DNA of 10,314 nt from DASUFP01 sp036274495 (GTDB taxonomy: Bacteria; Bacteroidota; Bacteroidia; AKYH767-A; OLB10): the NCBI GenBank assembly GCA_036274495.1, contig DASUFP010000008.1, positions 1 through 10,314 of the forward strand, written 5' to 3'. Made by a program: the position numbers and the translations under genes. The notes beneath the pieces are model-generated. The model was given only the letters and a program-made list of their open reading frames with translations, made no database searches and was not told the DNA's origin. Of the stretch, positions 6,848-10,314 are shown piece by piece; positions within the stretch are counted from its first letter, which is position 1; every line of letters starts with the position of its first letter.

Positions 6848-8752
6848 CTATTCCTCCACCACCGCCCCACCTTTATACAACTGCTTCCGGTATTTCTTGG
6901 AGGGCGATTGGATGAACGGTCCCAGTCCAAGTTTATCCCAGATGGCATCTATATGTGCAATAGTTTCATCGGTAGAGGCCAGGATGTTCGGCCAGTCGCG
7001 GGTAAATCCATCGTATTCCTTGGTTTTACGTGTACCGTCAAATGCCATGTGAGTGGTTGCTGCATCTCCCGAAGGATAGATTTGTATATGATCGCGCCGG
7101 GGATCAAGATTATTTGAAAAACGCCACACCGCGTCGGCGGTATCGGTTACCGGGAAGTTATGCTCGAGAAACAACACTACTTTAATGTCGCGCATGGACG
7201 GCTGAGCGAATAGTTTTCCGGCCAGTTCCTTCACATGTCCTTTACGGTTTTTCTCCACCGCGATCATCACCACCGAAACTCCCAGAGCAAGTAATGATGA
7301 ATTGATGTCTGTGATTTCAGGGAACACCTTTTTCAGCTGTGCTGCGTCAGGAAGTGTGCCAGTAAACTGTACCATTGATTTTCCTGCCAATTCTTCCGGA
7401 AGCTTTTTGGTAGCATCAATACCCATTTTACCACCAAAGGCCATAGTAGAACAGGAGTGATCGAGGACATCGGTAGGACCCTGACTGAATACAAAATCTG
7501 TGGCAGGGTCAGTATTTTCCGAAATGTATTTGGCGACTTCCAGATTGTTATGAATGTCTACCTCACCATCAACTACAATCATCATTTTGGTAAACATCAT
7601 TTGTCCTGCACCCCATAATGAGTTCATGACTTTAAGTGCCTGACCCGGATAATCTTTTTTGATTTTTACAATGCATAAATTGTGAAAGACACCCTCAATC
7701 GGCAATACCATATCCACGATTTCAGGCACCATTGTCATTTTAATGGGAGCAAGGAAAATTCGTTCTGTGGCCTTGCCGATCCATGCATCTTCCTGAGGTG
7801 GAATTCCTACAATAGTTGCAAGATAAACAGGGTCATTGCGATGGGTGATGCAGGTAATGTGAAATTTCGGGTAGTAATCGGCGAGAGAATAATAGCCTGT
7901 ATGATCGCCAAAGGGTCCTTCAAGGATGAATTCCTCATTTGGATCCACATATCCCTCTATAATAATATCGGCATCTGCAGGAACCTGCATATCCTGTGTA
8001 ATGCATTGTACCAGTTCCACCCGTTTTTTGCGTAAAAAGCCCGCAAGCATAAATTCATCCACCCCATCCGGCAGCGGTGCAGTGCCGCTATAGGTGTAAA
8101 CAGGATCACCTCCAATTGATATGACAACCGGCATCTTTTGACCGAGCTTTTTGTACTCATTAAAGTGCCGGGCAGAAACTTTGTGCCGGTGCCAATGCAT
8201 GCCGGTTAGGGTAGGGCCAAAGACCTGCATACGGTAAAGTCCAACGTTCCGTATACCGGTGTTCGGGTCTTTGGTTTGTATAACGGGTAAGGTAATAAAT
8301 GGGCCGCCATCCTCCGGCCAACAGGTGAGTACCGGGAATTTTGTAATATCAGGCTGCTGTAGAATAACTTGCTGGCATTCGCCACGGCCGCTTACTGTTT
8401 TAGGCATCCAGGAAGCCACTTCTCCAAGCTGTGGCAATAATTTTAGTTTATCGAGAAAGCTGTTTTTAGGAGAGGTAAAGGTCTTGAAAAGCGACTCTAT
8501 CTCCCTTGCCACCTCATCCAGTTGTTTTACTCCCAAAGCCATGGCCATCCGTTTTTCGGTACCCATGGCATTAATGAGCACAGGAAAGTTGGTTCCTGTG
8601 TTCTCAAACAGGAGGGCAGGGCCGTATTGTTTCGAAATACGGTCGGTGACTTCTGTGATTTCGAGGTTAGGATCTACAAATTCTTTAATCCGAACCAGTT
8701 CGCCTGCTTCTTCAAGTACCTTAATAAAATGCCGAAGGTTTCGGTAGGCCAT
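6848..8752 (-). CDS. ubiD: UbiD-family prenylated-FMN-dependent decarboxylase
   Basis: Encodes 634 residues from the ATG at 8752 (MAYRNLRHFIKVLEEAGELVRI, a typical UbiD opening). An in-frame ATG nine codons upstream (8779) is less likely because a probable -7 box lies between the two starts. Conserved UbiD segments are visible: RNVGLYRMQ near 168-176, GMHWHRHK near 184-191, IIEGYVDP near 264-271 and EGPFGDHTGYYS at 278-289. These are the regions that hold the prenyl-FMN and divalent metal and supply the catalytic Arg/Glu residues in the family. The protein is longer than E. coli UbiD (about 500 residues), with extra C-terminal sequence. The family reversibly decarboxylates (hetero)aromatic or unsaturated acids, and several members act in ubiquinone or menaquinone synthesis. 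A quinone role is plausible here but not demonstrable. No ubiX-like flavin prenyltransferase is in the window. The gene is separated from ccoI by 199 bp. Confidence 0.93.
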   Translation of the reverse strand: MAYRNLRHFIKVLEEAGELVRIKEFVDPNLEITEVTDRISKQYGPALLFENTGTNFPVLINAMGTEKRMAMALGVKQLDEVAREIESLFKTFTSPKNSFLDKLKLLPQLGEVASWMPKTVSGRGECQQVILQQPDITKFPVLTCWPEDGGPFITLPVIQTKDPNTGIRNVGLYRMQVFGPTLTGMHWHRHKVSARHFNEYKKLGQKMPVVISIGGDPVYTYSGTAPLPDGVDEFMLAGFLRKKRVELVQCITQDMQVPADADIIIEGYVDPNEEFILEGPFGDHTGYYSLADYYPKFHITCITHRNDPVYLATIVGIPPQEDAWIGKATERIFLAPIKMTMVPEIVDMVLPIEGVFHNLCIVKIKKDYPGQALKVMNSLWGAGQMMFTKMMIVVDGEVDIHNNLEVAKYISENTDPATDFVFSQGPTDVLDHSCSTMAFGGKMGIDATKKLPEELAGKSMVQFTGTLPDAAQLKKVFPEITDINSSLLALGVSVVMIAVEKNRKGHVKELAGKLFAQPSMRDIKVVLFLEHNFPVTDTADAVWRFSNNLDPRRDHIQIYPSGDAATTHMAFDGTRKTKEYDGFTRDWPNILASTDETIAHIDAIWDKLGLGPFIQSPSKKYRKQLYKGGAVVEE

Positions 8753-8767
8753 AAAAGTGTATTTCTG

Positions 8768-8775
8768 CAAATATA
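8768..8775 (-). promoter_or_regulatory. Predicted -7 box of the ubiD promoter
   Basis: TATATTTG on the minus strand fully matches the Bacteroidota -7 consensus TAnnTTTG. It places a transcription start near 8762, about 10 bp before the ATG at 8752, which supports that start over the in-frame ATG at 8779. No TTTG is found at the -33 position; that region is occupied by the GC-rich palindrome at 8777-8796. Confidence 0.45.
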
Positions 8776-8776
8776 A

Positions 8777-8796
8777 CAAAGCCCGGCCGGGCTTTG
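8777..8796. repeat. Perfect 20-bp GC-rich palindrome between divergent genes
   Basis: Arms CAAAGCCCGG and CCGGGCTTTG are exact reverse complements, centred at 8786.5. The sequence lies just upstream of the ubiD -7 box, where the spacer between -33 and -7 would be. It also lies about 22 bp upstream of the predicted -33 element of the plus-strand gene. As RNA it could fold into an 8-bp stem with a 4-base loop flanked by A and T runs, which resembles a bidirectional terminator. Both neighbouring genes point away from it, however, so an operator is at least as likely. Confidence 0.6.
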
Positions 8797-8817
8797 GTTT
8801 TAAATACAGGGCTGTTT

Positions 8818-8848
8818 TTTGTTAAAAGTCCGATTTTTTATACCTTTT
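8818..8848 (+). promoter_or_regulatory. Predicted Bacteroidota-type promoter of the secreted PKD/T9SS protein
   Basis: TTTG at 8818-8821 is separated by exactly 19 bp from TACCTTTT at 8841-8848, which matches the -7 consensus TAnnTTTG at 5 of 6 defined positions. The spacing is the one expected for the primary sigma factor of Bacteroidota. Transcription would start near 8853, giving a 5' leader of about 14 bases to the ATG at 8867. That excludes the longer in-frame TTG-initiated reading from 8819. Confidence 0.5.
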
Positions 8849-8866
8849 ACCACTAATTCAATTCAA

Positions 8867-10300
8867 ATGAAATCCAAAGTACTCCCTCAGATTATCGTTT
8901 TCCTGATTTCATCTGTCATTACTTCTCAAGCTCAGGATACGTTGTTTTACACAGGTTTCAGTGCTGTTCCCTCCGGATTCAGTTTGAACACTTCTGATGT
9001 CGGCAGCACCACTTCAGGTGCAAATTTTTGGGTTGAAAACAACAGCTACCCTGGCGGCAATGGCACCATTACATGCCTGGGATTTCCCTTTTCATTTACT
9101 GTTCCTTCTACGCCTGCCCAGCCGGTAACCATTTCAGGATTTCCCAATGGATCATATCTGCACACCGTTAGTAATGCCGCAGTCACTTCAGGTATTTCAA
9201 ATTGCTGTTTTGCGGCTGCAGATGGCATATGCACCAATGCCGAAAATTATTTCTGTAAAATGAGTTCAGATATATCGACCATCGGCTTTGATACAGTTAC
9301 TGTAAATTTCTGGTGGTTATGTTCCGGCGGAAACAACAGTTATGGCGAACTGTATTATAGTTTCGATGGAGGCACATCATGGATTCAGCATGCTCCCGGC
9401 ACTAAATATAACAATACAGGAAACTGGACCCTCAAAACAATAACAGATCCGGCCTGGTCCAATCATTCAATGCTCCGGTTTGGATTCCGGTTTGTCAATA
9501 ATGTGGCCACCACTGCCAGTGATCCTGGATTTGGTGTGGATGAGTTCCTGGTCACAGGAAAGAACTCTGTAATTTTGCCGGTTGCAGCCTTTACGGCAAA
9601 TGATACAGCATTTTGTGAAGAAACCTGCCTGTTTTTCACTGACCTCAGCCAAAACAATCCCACCTCCTGGCAATGGTATTTCGAAGGAGCTATCCCTGAT
9701 ACGTCATCTTTACAAAATCCCACTCAGATATGCTACGACGATACCGGCACATTCGATGTAACACTAATTGTAACCAATGCTTCAGGAATTGATACCCTGG
9801 TTTATGCAAATTATATTACTGTATATGCAAATCCTCCAACACCTCTGATAAGTGCCAGCAGCGATACCTTATGCACAGTTCCATTTATGGCCGGTTACCA
9901 GTGGTATTATAATAATTCGGTTCTGATACCGGGTGCAGTGAACTACTGCTACATTGCAATTTTTCCAGGGACTTACTCCGTTCAGATAACAGATTCGTCA
10001 GGATGCTCATCTTTTTCAGATCCCTATGTAATAACATCAATTCGGGATGTAAATGCTCCAGTCACGGCATTATTTCCAAATCCTGTTGCAAATAAATTAA
10101 CAATTACAGCTCCTTACCAAATGCCAATGGAACAGCTGATGCTGAAAGATCTGGGAGGGAGAGTCGTATTACGGCTAGAACATTTGCCTGATCCAAATGC
10201 TATTCAACTTGATTTGTCAATAATTCCCATTGGATTATACAATTTATTTATTTACAGCAAAGGAAACTGGTCACCATCGAAAGTGGTTATCAGCCGCTGA
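8867..10300 (+). CDS. Secreted multidomain protein: MAM/lectin-like, PKD, Ig-like and T9SS sorting domain
   Basis: Encodes 477 residues from the ATG at 8867. Residues 1-23 form a Sec signal peptide (MKSKVLPQIIVFLISSVITSQAQ). Residues 24 to about 232 resemble the MAM/concanavalin-like 'choice-of-anchor' domains of Bacteroidota surface proteins, with YYSFDGGTSW and a closing FGVDEFLVTG. A PKD domain follows at about 238-321 (VAAFTANDTAFCEETCLFFTDLS, SWQWYFEG, YDDTGTFDVTLIVTN). An Ig-like module lies at about 322-392 (YQWYYNNSVLIPGA, GTYSVQITDSSGCSS). The last 80 residues are a type A Por secretion tail (ALFPNPVANKLTI, LKDLGGRVV, GLYNLFIYSKG, KVVISR). T9SS cargo crosses the outer membrane and is usually surface-anchored or released. 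No catalytic domain is recognised, so adhesion or carbohydrate/protein binding is the best guess. Twelve cysteines (6 in the first domain, 3 in PKD, 3 in Ig-like) suggest disulphides. The gene is complete and divergent from ubiD. Confidence 0.85.
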   Translation: MKSKVLPQIIVFLISSVITSQAQDTLFYTGFSAVPSGFSLNTSDVGSTTSGANFWVENNSYPGGNGTITCLGFPFSFTVPSTPAQPVTISGFPNGSYLHTVSNAAVTSGISNCCFAAADGICTNAENYFCKMSSDISTIGFDTVTVNFWWLCSGGNNSYGELYYSFDGGTSWIQHAPGTKYNNTGNWTLKTITDPAWSNHSMLRFGFRFVNNVATTASDPGFGVDEFLVTGKNSVILPVAAFTANDTAFCEETCLFFTDLSQNNPTSWQWYFEGAIPDTSSLQNPTQICYDDTGTFDVTLIVTNASGIDTLVYANYITVYANPPTPLISASSDTLCTVPFMAGYQWYYNNSVLIPGAVNYCYIAIFPGTYSVQITDSSGCSSFSDPYVITSIRDVNAPVTALFPNPVANKLTITAPYQMPMEQLMLKDLGGRVVLRLEHLPDPNAIQLDLSIIPIGLYNLFIYSKGNWSPSKVVISR

Positions 10301-10314
10301 TTTTGTCCTTTTCC

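Noticed and set aside
8259..8747. A 162-codon plus-strand open frame
   Set aside because: It is fully antisense to conserved ubiD sequence, and its translation is low-complexity Ser-rich with no recognisable domain.
8753..8779. N-terminal extension of UbiD to the in-frame ATG at 8779
   Set aside because: A perfect -7 box (8775-8768) lies inside the extension, and the extra residues do not fit the family's usual start at MAYRNL.
8819..8866. N-terminal extension of the T9SS protein from a TTG at 8819
   Set aside because: The extension would precede the predicted transcription start and spoil a clean signal peptide that begins at the ATG at 8867.

Overview
The window looks like chromosomal DNA of a Bacteroidota member, most likely from the Chitinophagales/Sphingobacteriales side, although the exact lineage cannot be fixed from sequence alone. 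Four things point there: a fused CcoN-CcoO oxidase subunit with a one-haem CcoP, a secreted protein ending in a type IX secretion (Por) sorting domain, promoter boxes of the Bacteroidota form TAnnTTTG, and no Shine-Dalgarno motif in front of the starts inspected.

Positions 1-6697 (minus strand) hold a cbb3-type (high-oxygen-affinity) cytochrome c oxidase cluster, transcribed right to left: ccoI (copper P-type ATPase), ccoS (assembly), ccoNO (catalytic core fused to the mono-haem subunit), ccoQ, ccoP and the start of ccoG, which runs off the left edge. CcoI and CcoG handle copper for the CuB centre and CcoS is needed for cofactor insertion. CcoNO, CcoQ and CcoP form the terminal oxidase. The most useful observation is regulatory. 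A TGA-N6-TCA dyad of CRP/FNR type lies upstream of ccoI, and a second lies between ccoI and ccoS. Each is followed at exactly the same distance by the same box, TATTTTTG. This suggests one Crp/Fnr-family regulator drives both the assembly ATPase and the oxidase genes.

Positions 6848-8752 (minus strand) encode a UbiD-family prenylated-FMN decarboxylase with its own likely promoter. A 199-bp gap separates it from ccoI. It is probably involved in quinone or aromatic-acid metabolism, but the substrate cannot be read from the sequence.

Positions 8867-10300 (plus strand) encode a divergent, probably secreted cell-surface protein: signal peptide, MAM/lectin-like domain, PKD domain, Ig-like domain and T9SS sorting tail. 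The 114-bp divergent intergenic region holds a perfect 20-bp GC-rich palindrome and a good Bacteroidota promoter for the secreted protein.

No mobile element, CRISPR array, tRNA or rRNA was seen, and there is no gene-free stretch longer than 300 bases. I found no convincing undescribed multi-gene system. The genes are recognisable families, and the novelty lies in the regulatory architecture and small structural points.
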